33,787 nucleotides of DNA from Bacillota bacterium. GTDB taxonomy: Bacteria > Bacillota > Clostridia > Christensenellales > SZUA-584. The position numbers were made by a program, and so were the translations under genes. The DNA is taken from NCBI GenBank assembly GCA_023416745.1, contig JAEZHF010000098.1, positions 1 through 33,787 of the forward strand. The letters run 5' to 3'. The notes beneath the pieces were generated by a model. That model was given only the letters and a program-made list of their open reading frames with translations, was not told the DNA's origin and did no database searches. Each line of letters opens with the position of its first letter. Positions within the stretch are counted from its first letter, which is position 1. Positions 7,201 to 13,314 of the stretch are shown here, one piece after another.

Positions 7201-8226
7201 TCACAGCAGCCCGACCAATTCCTCCCGTATCCCCGCATAATGCGCTGTCGTGAGCCCAAAGTCCATCTCCTTGTACGTCCACGCCGCCCGCCCGATGCCG
7301 TGCTTCCCAAACAGCCGGTGCATGTCGCGGTACCATCTTACCGTGTCCTCGGCCGAAGCCTGGTCAATTACGCCGTATTCCCCGCAGTAGAGCGCAGCCC
7401 CTTGCCGCTCCGCCGCCTCGATGGCTTCCATGAACATGGCTTCCAGCAGCTCCGCGCCCATCTCGGTACAGCCGCTCCGGAATATCTGCTCCGCCTTCTG
7501 CCCGATGACGTCATAAGCCCGCCGGTACTCCTCCAGCGTGGCAGGATAGCCGATCCCAAAATCCTTTGGCATTTCCGCTACCCAATACGCCTTCTGGTGC
7601 GTGAACGAAAACGGTTCGTAGAAATGAAATGTGTACACCACGTTCTCATCATACGGCGCGTCCAGCAGCTTAACGCCGCGCACACTGTTCCACTGTATGC
7701 CTCCGATGATAATCGGCGTACCGGGTGCGTATTTTCGTATCGCCTCCACAGCGCGTTTCGCCAGCGCGTTCCACGACCCGCTGTTTTCCTCCTCCACGAT
7801 CTCGTTCAGCAGCTCGAAAACCACCGTTTCCTGCTCGCTGGCATACCGTGCCGCAAGCCGCTCCCAAAGATTGACGAACCGGTTTTGCAGCGCTTCGCTC
7901 AAAAACAGGCTGTTTGCCTCGCCAAACGCGTCGTTAAACGAATATCCCGCCGTTTTGTGCAGGTCGATGATCATCCTCAGTCCGTGCTTTTTGCACCAAG
8001 AGACACAAGCATCTATATATTTGAAGCCGTCTTCCTTAGTCTCGCCTTCCTCCGTTTCAATCAGCTCATAGTCCACCGGCAGCCGCACATGATCCAGCCC
8101 CCAAGAGGCTATCGTTTGAATATCCTCTTCTAAAATAAAGCTGTCGTAATGCGCCTTTTCATGCTTGCATTGAGACAGCCACCCGCCAAGGTTGATGCCC
8201 CTGCGAAACCCGTCAATCGTCCTCAT
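7201..8226 (-). CDS. Glycoside hydrolase family 5 (cellulase-like), apparently cytoplasmic
   Basis: A 341-residue TIM-barrel glycosidase of family GH5, which cleaves beta-1,4-glucans, mannans or related beta-glycosides with retention. The acid/base is Glu142 in FELLNEI and the nucleophile Glu283 in YCGEYGV. RGINLGGWL near the N-terminus, HVRLPVDY and MIIDLHKTAGYSF are other family blocks. The start is ATG 8226 after GGAAGG; a longer open frame to 8397 runs through the promoter at 8264-8292 and is rejected. With this start there is no signal peptide, so the enzyme would act on imported oligosaccharides unless exported by another route. It lies between the TasA-like/CBM2 genes and sipW on the same strand, suggesting a shared interest in plant polysaccharide. 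Substrate cannot be told. Confidence 0.92.
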   Translation of the reverse strand: MRTIDGFRRGINLGGWLSQCKHEKAHYDSFILEEDIQTIASWGLDHVRLPVDYELIETEEGETKEDGFKYIDACVSWCKKHGLRMIIDLHKTAGYSFNDAFGEANSLFLSEALQNRFVNLWERLAARYASEQETVVFELLNEIVEEENSGSWNALAKRAVEAIRKYAPGTPIIIGGIQWNSVRGVKLLDAPYDENVVYTFHFYEPFSFTHQKAYWVAEMPKDFGIGYPATLEEYRRAYDVIGQKAEQIFRSGCTEMGAELLEAMFMEAIEAAERQGAALYCGEYGVIDQASAEDTVRWYRDMHRLFGKHGIGRAAWTYKEMDFGLTTAHYAGIREELVGLL

Positions 8227-8263
8227 TACGCCGCCTTCCTTTTCGATAAAATCGTATAACAGC

Positions 8264-8292
8264 AATATACCAAAAATCCTCATCATTGCCAA
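8264..8292 (-). promoter_or_regulatory. SigA-type promoter for the GH5 gene
   Basis: On the minus strand TTGGCA (8287-8292) and TATATT (8264-8269) are separated by 17 bases. The predicted transcription start is about 30 bases before the ATG at 8226, which also supports that start over longer versions. Confidence 0.65.
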
Positions 8293-8319
8293 ACAAATAA
8301 GCACAGCCACCCCACCCCG

Positions 8320-8360
8320 CCTGTCATTGCGATCGCAGCGATACCCCTGCGGGGCACAGG
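8320..8360. repeat. REP-like extragenic palindrome
   Basis: The sequence begins CTGTCATTGCGATCGCAGCG and continues with CCCC-TGC-GGGG; CCTGT at the left pairs with ACAGG at the right. It resembles the TGTCATTGCGA-type extragenic repeats seen in many bacterial genomes. Only one copy is in the window. Confidence 0.45.
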
Positions 8361-8397
8361 TAACTTCCCCGGAAAATGCTCTGCTCCTGTTCCGCAC

Positions 8398-8430
8398 ACA
8401 AAAAACAGCCGCCCCCGCAGGAACGGCTGT
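8398..8430 (-). terminator. Rho-independent terminator after the TasA-like gene
   Basis: On the minus strand ACAGCCG pairs with CGGCTGT across a 12-nt loop and is followed by a run of six T. It lies 24 bases after the stop at 8454 and separates the fibre genes from the GH5 promoter. Confidence 0.85.
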
Positions 8431-8453
8431 CTCTTAACCGCTATATTGCTATC

Positions 8454-8984
8454 TTACTTCTGCGTACCCGTCACAGACACTGCCACCGCCGCGCCGTAGT
8501 CCGCGCCCGCGTAATTGATGTCCACCGCATCGTCACTCGGCCAGTTGACGGACACCGTGTAGGTCTGTGTCTGGCCTGTTGCGCTGAGCGCAAACTCATT
8601 GGCGTACTCAATCAAGCCGCTGCCCGTCTTGGTGCCCACCACGTTGCCGTTCTGGTCCTTCACCGTCACCACCAGCGGATCGATCATCGTCTTGCCGTCC
8701 GCCGCCGTCACGTTCACGTCAAAGTCCAGAGCCATCGCCGTCTCGCTCACCACAGAACCGTCGTAGTTCTTCACGCTGAACTGCCATTCCACTGTCTCCG
8801 TGGGGGCAATCTTCACATTCTGTACAAAGCTGTCCGAGCCGTTCTCCAGCAGTATGAACTCCTTCGCCACCACGCTGCCCGTCGCCAGGTTGTCGATGGA
8901 CGTTGTGTACATCGCGAGCGTTCCCGCAATGATGGATGTTGTCAGAACCAGCGCCAGCGCTACGATAACCAAAACCTTCTTCAT
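8454..8984 (-). CDS. TasA/CalY-like SipW-dependent exported protein
   Basis: A 176-residue secreted protein. The N-terminus (about 1-28) is a signal peptide ending IIAGTLAMYTTS, the style of SipW substrates such as TasA and CalY (camelysin). The mature part is a beta-rich domain with the blocks VVAKEFILLENGSDSF, KIAPTETVEWQFSV and DPLVVTVKDQNGNVVG. It is a clear paralogue of the first 175 residues of the protein at 9348-10298, so the pair arose by duplication. The start is well supported by AGGAGGA six bases before ATG. It is the last of three consecutive SipW-type genes and is followed by a terminator. By analogy with TasA it may polymerise into surface fibres, but only the family is seen here. 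Confidence 0.87.
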   Translation of the reverse strand: MKKVLVIVALALVLTTSIIAGTLAMYTTSIDNLATGSVVAKEFILLENGSDSFVQNVKIAPTETVEWQFSVKNYDGSVVSETAMALDFDVNVTAADGKTMIDPLVVTVKDQNGNVVGTKTGSGLIEYANEFALSATGQTQTYTVSVNWPSDDAVDINYAGADYGAAVAVSVTGTQK

Positions 8985-9026
8985 GAAACTTCCTCCTGTG
9001 TTTAGTCTTTTATAATTTGTGAGGCT

Positions 9027-9335
9027 TTAAGCCTCTTTGTCACTCGTTTGCAGCGGTTCTTCGTCCGCCGTGTCTGTATTTGCCGGTGCGATATCCGTTG
9101 CTGCGGGAGTCGCCTGCGGCTCAGCCTGCGTATCGCCTTCCTGCACCGCATCCTCCGCGGCCTGTATATCCGTCATTGATTTCTCGGGCTTGTGCGGCTT
9201 AGTTGTGGCCTCCGGCATCGGCTGTATGCTGATGTTGTACGACGTCTCCGTCGTATAGCCGGCGAGTGTGCCGCCCATTGCCGCCGCCAGTATCGCGCAC
9301 ACCAGCGCGGCCAGCAGCAGTATCCTGTATTTCAT
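9027..9335 (-). CDS. Small SipW-type exported protein with an acidic, Pro/Thr/Ala-rich tail
   Basis: A 102-residue protein. Residues 1-28 form a signal peptide ending AAAMGGTLAGYTTE, the SipW-substrate style also seen in its two neighbours. After YNISIQPMPEATTKP the remaining 60 residues are low-complexity and acidic (many E, D, Q, A, T and P) with no predicted fold. It begins 12 bases after the stop of the TasA-CBM gene, with AGGGATGTG as ribosome binding site, and is followed 42 bases later by the TasA-like gene, so the three are one operon. It could be a fibre accessory or assembly factor (TapA-like in position only). No family recognised. Confidence 0.72.
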   Translation of the reverse strand: MKYRILLLAALVCAILAAAMGGTLAGYTTETSYNISIQPMPEATTKPHKPEKSMTDIQAAEDAVQEGDTQAEPQATPAATDIAPANTDTADEEPLQTSDKEA

Positions 9336-9347
9336 GCCATCACATCC

Positions 9348-10298
9348 CTAGTTTAAGGTGCCGAATCCGGTGGTCACGCTGGCGTTCGCGGATGCCGCGT
9401 TGCTGCCGCCCACCTTCACGTTCTGCGGCGCTGTTGTACCCAGACCCAGGCCGCGACCACCGAATGTCACGCTCTGTCCGGGCAGTATGTCGTCCGTCGC
9501 CGTGTTGTTGTACGCCGGATTGGTGAACCGGTACGTCCCGTCAGGCAGGCCGTGCACCATCTTCGCGTTGCTGAATGCGCTCTTTAGTTCATCACCCGCC
9601 AGCGAAAAGTCCATGTACCAGTCCTCGATCGCCGTGTCAGAATTGTTGGTGATCGTCACGCTGTAGTTAAACTCATTGATACCGCTCTGTCCGTTCTGCC
9701 ATGCGTTCGTCGTCTTATACATCACACTTAGGTTACTCGTCTGCGGCGGCGGCTCGCTGCCGGAAAGCGGTGCCTGCGACGCAACCGCGTCGATGTTCAC
9801 CGTGGTTCCGTAATTGCCGCCTGCGTAATCTATATCCACGCTGTCGTTGCTCGGCCAGCTTATTTCCACCGAATATGTTCGGCTCTGTCCGGCCTCGGCC
9901 AGCGGGAACGCGCCCAGCACATCGAATTTACCCACGCTGGTGGTGCTGCCCACCACACTGCCGCTGTCGTCCTTCACCGTCACTGTCAGCGGCGCAATCG
10001 CCGTCTTGCCATCCGAGGCCTTCACGTTGAACGTCAGCTTATAGTAAAGGTCCGTTTCTGTGATCACATGGCCGTCAAAGTTCCTGACGCCGAACTGCCA
10101 CGTCACCGTCTCGGTGGGGGCGATCTTGACGCCCTGTGCGAAGCTGTCCGTCCCGTTGCCGGTAAACACGAACTCCTTCGCCACCACGCTGCCTTGCGCC
10201 ATATTGTCAATCGACGTGGTATACATGGCCAGAGTGCCTGCCGTCACCGATGTTGCCATCACCAGCAGCAGTACTAATATCAAAATTGTTTGTCTCAT
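9348..10298 (-). CDS. TasA-like exported protein fused to a CBM2-like cellulose-binding domain
   Basis: A 316-residue secreted protein. Residues 1-28 are a SipW-type signal peptide (SVTAGTLAMYTTS). Residues 30-175 are a TasA/CalY-like domain, closely similar to the protein at 8454. Residues 176-188 are a Pro/Ser linker (SGSEPPPQTS). Residues 189-312 look like CBM2: MYKTTNAWQNG, FNYSVTITNNSDTAIEDWYMDF, AYNN and ILPGQSVTFGG, with Trp200 and Trp227 at positions where CBM2 has binding tryptophans. CBM2 usually binds cellulose or xylan, so this would be a fibre or surface protein that sticks to plant cell wall. It is the first gene of the fibre operon, with GTGAGG before ATG and a promoter at 10358-10387. 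The fibre domain is firmer than the CBM assignment. Confidence 0.82.
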   Translation of the reverse strand: MRQTILILVLLLVMATSVTAGTLAMYTTSIDNMAQGSVVAKEFVFTGNGTDSFAQGVKIAPTETVTWQFGVRNFDGHVITETDLYYKLTFNVKASDGKTAIAPLTVTVKDDSGSVVGSTTSVGKFDVLGAFPLAEAGQSRTYSVEISWPSNDSVDIDYAGGNYGTTVNIDAVASQAPLSGSEPPPQTSNLSVMYKTTNAWQNGQSGINEFNYSVTITNNSDTAIEDWYMDFSLAGDELKSAFSNAKMVHGLPDGTYRFTNPAYNNTATDDILPGQSVTFGGRGLGLGTTAPQNVKVGGSNAASANASVTTGFGTLN

Positions 10299-10590
10299 TT
10301 CATCCTCACCTGTCCGTCGATTTACGCTGATGCCAATCCGTATCGATTACGAATATCATGTTAGCATCGCTACATCTTGCGAGTCAATTTGTATGATTTA
10401 GCATATATAGTATAGAATGTTGAAAATTTAGTTTGTTATTCGGTTCAGTAAACAAGGTACGCAAGACGCTTTGAACAGCATTGTATTCTTTGCACGACGT
10501 CAAAATTTCTGCTCCGTTTAATACCACTTTGCTATAAAATACCATGCATCATAACGATAATTTCAGCGTCATTTCTATAAAACCGACAGC
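10299..10590. other. AT-rich intergenic region between the proB-like gene and the fibre operon
   Basis: No gene is seen. The part next to 10298 holds the fibre-operon promoter and an AT-rich stretch just upstream of its -35 (about 10388-10430). I see no repeat or RNA family in 10430-10590. Confidence 0.6.
10358..10387 (-). promoter_or_regulatory. Candidate SigA promoter of the TasA-CBM/fibre operon
   Basis: On the minus strand TTGACT (10382-10387), an 18-base spacer and TAACAT (10358-10363). An AT-rich tract directly upstream could act as an UP element. The predicted start leaves a leader of about 50 bases. Confidence 0.55.
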
Positions 10591-10622
10591 AAAACAAAAA
10601 GGGAATGCGCCGCATTCCCTTT
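10591..10622 (-). terminator. Rho-independent terminator of the proB-like gene
   Basis: The arms AAAGGGAATGC (10598-10608) and GCATTCCCTTT (10612-10622) form an 11-bp stem with a 3-nt loop. On the minus strand it is followed by TTTTTGTTTT. It lies 27 bases past the stop at 10649. Confidence 0.9.
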
Positions 10623-10648
10623 ACCATTGTTATTGTTTTTTGTGTCAG

Positions 10649-11470
10649 TTATTTCACATAGATATGCGTGCTTGGTGCCATGCCTGAGACGATGTCGCTG
10701 ATGCGGCTGCTTGCGCGCGCAATGTATACATGGGTGCCCGCCTTGGCCGGCTCCAGTGAATATTTCAGCTTAGCGCCTGCTCCGTTCGCTCCCGCGCGAG
10801 ACGCGCCCTGACAGCATGCAATCGCGTTAGCCACATTGCGCTCCAGCTCCTCCGGAGTTGCACCGGAAATCTCGCGGATCAGCGTGGATGCATCACCCGG
10901 GTCCTGATAGATGCCGTCCACCGACGTCAGTATCACCAAAGTGCCCGCCTTCACCAGCATCGCGATCACCGCCGCCGTCTCGTCGTTGTCCACGCACTCC
11001 ACCACGCCCTGCCCGTTGCCGATCCGCTTCAGCTCCATCTTACGGTTTTCTTCGCTGGACACCGGATCATTGTAGTTGATGATGGGGATGGCGTTTTGTG
11101 ACGGCGCGCGCCGCAACAGCCTTAATATGTGCTCGCGCTTTTCGGTGTCGTTGAAGTGGCTGTGTTCCACCAGCACCTGCCGTACTGAATACGCAGGCGC
11201 CACAAACCGGCGATAGTTCTCCATCAGTATTGACTGCCCCTGCGCGGAATAATCCGTTTTCACATCCTCCACGTCACCCGTCAGTTCGCAGCCTTGACGC
11301 TTGATGTAATCGATGCGCCCGATCTCCGTCGCGCCGGAGCTCACCAGCAGCATGCCGGGCCGAAGTGAGGCGGAGAGCCGGGAGAATATATTGTAGTCGA
11401 TGTCCCCGTCCTCATGACGGATGAGCGCCATCGACCCGATTTTGACCACGATGTCGTATATGCTGTTCAC
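10649..11470 (-). CDS. Amino-acid-kinase family protein, glutamate 5-kinase-like (no PUA domain)
   Basis: A 273-residue cytoplasmic kinase of the ProB/UMP-kinase fold. VVKIGSMALI at the N-terminus and LVSSGATEIGRIDYIK are glycine-rich phosphate-binding blocks. NAIPIINYNDPVSSEE, DNDETAAVIAMLVKA and LVILTSVDGIYQDPG match the substrate- and ATP-binding regions of glutamate 5-kinase, and KLKYSLEPAKAGTHVYIA closes the fold. ProB commits glutamate to proline synthesis, but here the C-terminal PUA domain is absent and no proA lies next to it, so a different acidic substrate is possible. The start is GTG 11470 after AGGAG. It is transcribed alone, with its own terminator. Confidence 0.78.
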   Translation of the reverse strand: MNSIYDIVVKIGSMALIRHEDGDIDYNIFSRLSASLRPGMLLVSSGATEIGRIDYIKRQGCELTGDVEDVKTDYSAQGQSILMENYRRFVAPAYSVRQVLVEHSHFNDTEKREHILRLLRRAPSQNAIPIINYNDPVSSEENRKMELKRIGNGQGVVECVDNDETAAVIAMLVKAGTLVILTSVDGIYQDPGDASTLIREISGATPEELERNVANAIACCQGASRAGANGAGAKLKYSLEPAKAGTHVYIARASSRISDIVSGMAPSTHIYVK

Positions 11471-11595
11471 AGCGGTTACAGCTCCTGTTCTGTTTGGCTT
11501 TCATTATCTGATTGAGCGGATGTTTCGCTTTTCAAATAACAGTTTATATTGATCCTATGAATAAAAAATACAAGGTTGGAGCAATGAACTCCGAC

Positions 11596-11638
11596 TGGAC
11601 AAACATTTATATTTCCAAGCTATTGTAATGTTTGTCCA
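11596..11638. repeat. Perfect 12-bp inverted repeat, possible operator or hairpin
   Basis: The arms TGGACAAACATT (11596-11607) and AATGTTTGTCCA (11627-11638) are exact complements with 19 bases between them. It lies between divergent genes with no T-run after it, so a protein-binding site is at least as likely as a terminator. Confidence 0.7.
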
Positions 11639-11757
11639 TCTTCGTATAAGTATAATCACAGCCCATTCAAAAGTAAAGCGGTATATCTTCGCTGCCGCTG
11701 TGCTGGACGGCCAATAATAATACGTCAAATCCGATATCTGTGCGCACACTCTTTGGG

Positions 11758-11786
11758 TTGATTTATTCTGTCCGGTTTGGTATGCT
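11758..11786 (+). promoter_or_regulatory. Candidate SigA promoter for rpiB-upp-ntp
   Basis: TTGATT (11758-11763), a 17-base spacer and TATGCT (11781-11786). The predicted transcription start is about 55 bases before the rpiB ATG. This may drive the whole V-ATPase operon, because no other strong promoter was seen before ntpF. Confidence 0.5.
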
Positions 11787-11848
11787 TCTTAGTGGATTAC
11801 GGCTGGCGATAATTAATTGAACCAGCCTTAAGGTAGGGGAAAAAACAC

Positions 11849-12292
11849 ATGATAATAGCCATCGGATGCGATCACGGCGGCATCGAGCTTAAAGCTGCCA
11901 TTATCGAACATCTTCAAAAGCAGGGCAAGGAGATATGCGACTTTGGCGCATACAGCTGCGACGCCTGTGACTATCCGGATTACGCGGTACCGGTCTGTGA
12001 GGCCGTTCTGGCGGGTAAAGCGGATTTCGGTATACTAATCTGCGGGACAGGCATCGGTATGTCCATCTCAGCCAACAAGATTCACGGCATACGCTGTGCT
12101 TTGCTGGGGGACGTGTTTTCCGCCAAAGCCACCCGCGCGCATAACAACACCAACGTGATGGCACTGGGCGGGCGGGTCATCGGCCCCGGCCATGCGCTTG
12201 AAATCGTGGACGCGTTCCTTAGAACCGGGTTCTCAGGAGAACAACGCCACCAAAACCGAATTGATAAAATAATGAATCTGGAGAAGCGGTAA
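11849..12292 (+). CDS. rpiB: Ribose-5-phosphate isomerase B (RpiB/LacAB family)
   Basis: A cytoplasmic enzyme of the non-oxidative pentose phosphate pathway that interconverts ribulose 5-phosphate and ribose 5-phosphate. At 147 residues it has the normal family length. IAIGCDHGG at the start holds the phosphate-binding Asp-His pair, and Cys65 in LICGTGIGMSISANK is the base expected in RpiB. RCALLGDVFSAKATRAHNNTNVMALGGRVIG is the conserved C-terminal half. AGGGGA lies before the ATG. It is followed 62 bases later by upp, and ribose 5-phosphate is the precursor of the PRPP that Upp uses. A sugar-specific isomerase such as LacA/LacB is less likely given this context. Confidence 0.93.
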   Translation: MIIAIGCDHGGIELKAAIIEHLQKQGKEICDFGAYSCDACDYPDYAVPVCEAVLAGKADFGILICGTGIGMSISANKIHGIRCALLGDVFSAKATRAHNNTNVMALGGRVIGPGHALEIVDAFLRTGFSGEQRHQNRIDKIMNLEKR

Positions 12293-12354
12293 TATTCGTT
12301 TCTCCTTATTTGCATAACCCCCATTATGGGCAATAAAACATACGGAGGCATACA

Positions 12355-12984
12355 ATGGGCAAACTAGTCGTCATGGATCACCCGCTGATCCAGCACAAAA
12401 TTTCGCTGATCAGGGACAAATCCACAGGCACCAAGGATTTTCGTGCGCTCGTTGAAGAACTCGCGATGCTGATGGCCTATGAGGTCACGCGGGATCTTCC
12501 ATTAAAAGAAGTCGAAATTGAAACGCCGGTCGCCAAAGCCAAAACAAAGGTGATTTCCGGTAAAACGATCGGCATCGTACCGATACTGCGCGCCGGCCTC
12601 GGGATGGTAGACGGCATACTGTCGCTCGTTCCCGCTGCCAAGGTTGGGCACATCGGGCTGTACCGGGATCCCGAAACACTGCAGCCGGTGGAATACTACT
12701 GCAAGCTGCCCATGGACGCCACCGAGCGCGACCTCATTATACTCGATCCGATGCTGGCCACAGGCGGCAGCGCCAACGGTGCAATTACGCTGCTCAAGGA
12801 ACGCGGTGTCACCAACATTAAGCTCGTTTGCCTGATTGCCGCGCCGGAAGGCATTGCAGCAGTTCAGAAAGAGCACGAAGATGTCGATATATTTGTTGCA
12901 GCGGTTGACGAGAAGCTGAACGACCATGGTTATATCGTCCCCGGCCTCGGAGACGCGGGTGACCGTCTGTTCGGAACCAAATAG
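12355..12984 (+). CDS. upp: Uracil phosphoribosyltransferase
   Basis: This cytoplasmic pyrimidine-salvage enzyme makes UMP from uracil and PRPP. At 209 residues it is full length. The N-terminus MGKLVVMDHPLIQHKISLIRD, the block IVPILRAGLGMVDG, the PRPP loop IILDPMLATGGSA and the C-terminal uracil-binding end DEKLNDHGYIVPGLGDAGDR are all present. CGGAGG stands before the ATG. In many Firmicutes upp precedes the F-type ATP synthase operon; here it precedes a V-type operon, 17 bases upstream of ntpF, and is probably cotranscribed with it. Confidence 0.98.
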   Translation: MGKLVVMDHPLIQHKISLIRDKSTGTKDFRALVEELAMLMAYEVTRDLPLKEVEIETPVAKAKTKVISGKTIGIVPILRAGLGMVDGILSLVPAAKVGHIGLYRDPETLQPVEYYCKLPMDATERDLIILDPMLATGGSANGAITLLKERGVTNIKLVCLIAAPEGIAAVQKEHEDVDIFVAAVDEKLNDHGYIVPGLGDAGDRLFGTK

Positions 12985-13001
12985 TCAGGAGATCGAAACG
13001 A

Positions 13002-13313
13002 ATGGCGATGGATGTATTATCCGAAATCAAATTGGCGGAAGAAAAGGCGCTGGAAACCCGGCGTCTGGCTGCCATAGCCGCCAAGGACGCGCTCAAGGTG
13101 GCTGAGCAGGAATACGCGCAAATCATGGACACCGAGCTCACCTCCGCCCGCCGCGCCGCGCTCAGCAGAGTGGACGCTGCGAAGGCCGCAGCCAAGTCCG
13201 AGCTGGAAAAACAGCATCAGCAGCGCCTTCAGGATTGCGACGCACTGAAAAAAACCGCGCAACAGCGGCTGGAAAACGCCGCGCAGGTGTTACTGGAGAG
13301 GATACTGAAATAG
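13002..13313 (+). CDS. ntpF: V-type ATPase peripheral stalk subunit (NtpF, subunit G/H)
   Basis: A 103-residue, almost wholly alpha-helical and highly charged protein (KLAEEKALETRRLAAIAAKDALKVAEQE and on), the pattern of the coiled-coil stalk subunit that pairs with NtpE to hold the catalytic head to subunit I. Sequence conservation in this family is low, so the call rests on length, composition and position as first gene of an ntpFIKECGABD operon. CAGGAG precedes the ATG. It ends one base before the start of ntpI. Confidence 0.82.
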   Translation: MAMDVLSEIKLAEEKALETRRLAAIAAKDALKVAEQEYAQIMDTELTSARRAALSRVDAAKAAAKSELEKQHQQRLQDCDALKKTAQQRLENAAQVLLERILK

Positions 13314-13314
13314 C

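Larger units (their letters stand above)
11471..11848. other. Divergent intergenic region between the proB-like gene and rpiB
   Basis: No gene is seen. The region holds a perfect inverted repeat (11596-11638) and the rpiB promoter (11758-11786). The frames that cross it are short and lack ribosome binding sites. Confidence 0.6.

Noticed and set aside
7068..7253. A 61-codon plus-strand frame
   Set aside because: No ribosome binding site, no recognisable features, and it runs into the antisense of the GH5 gene.
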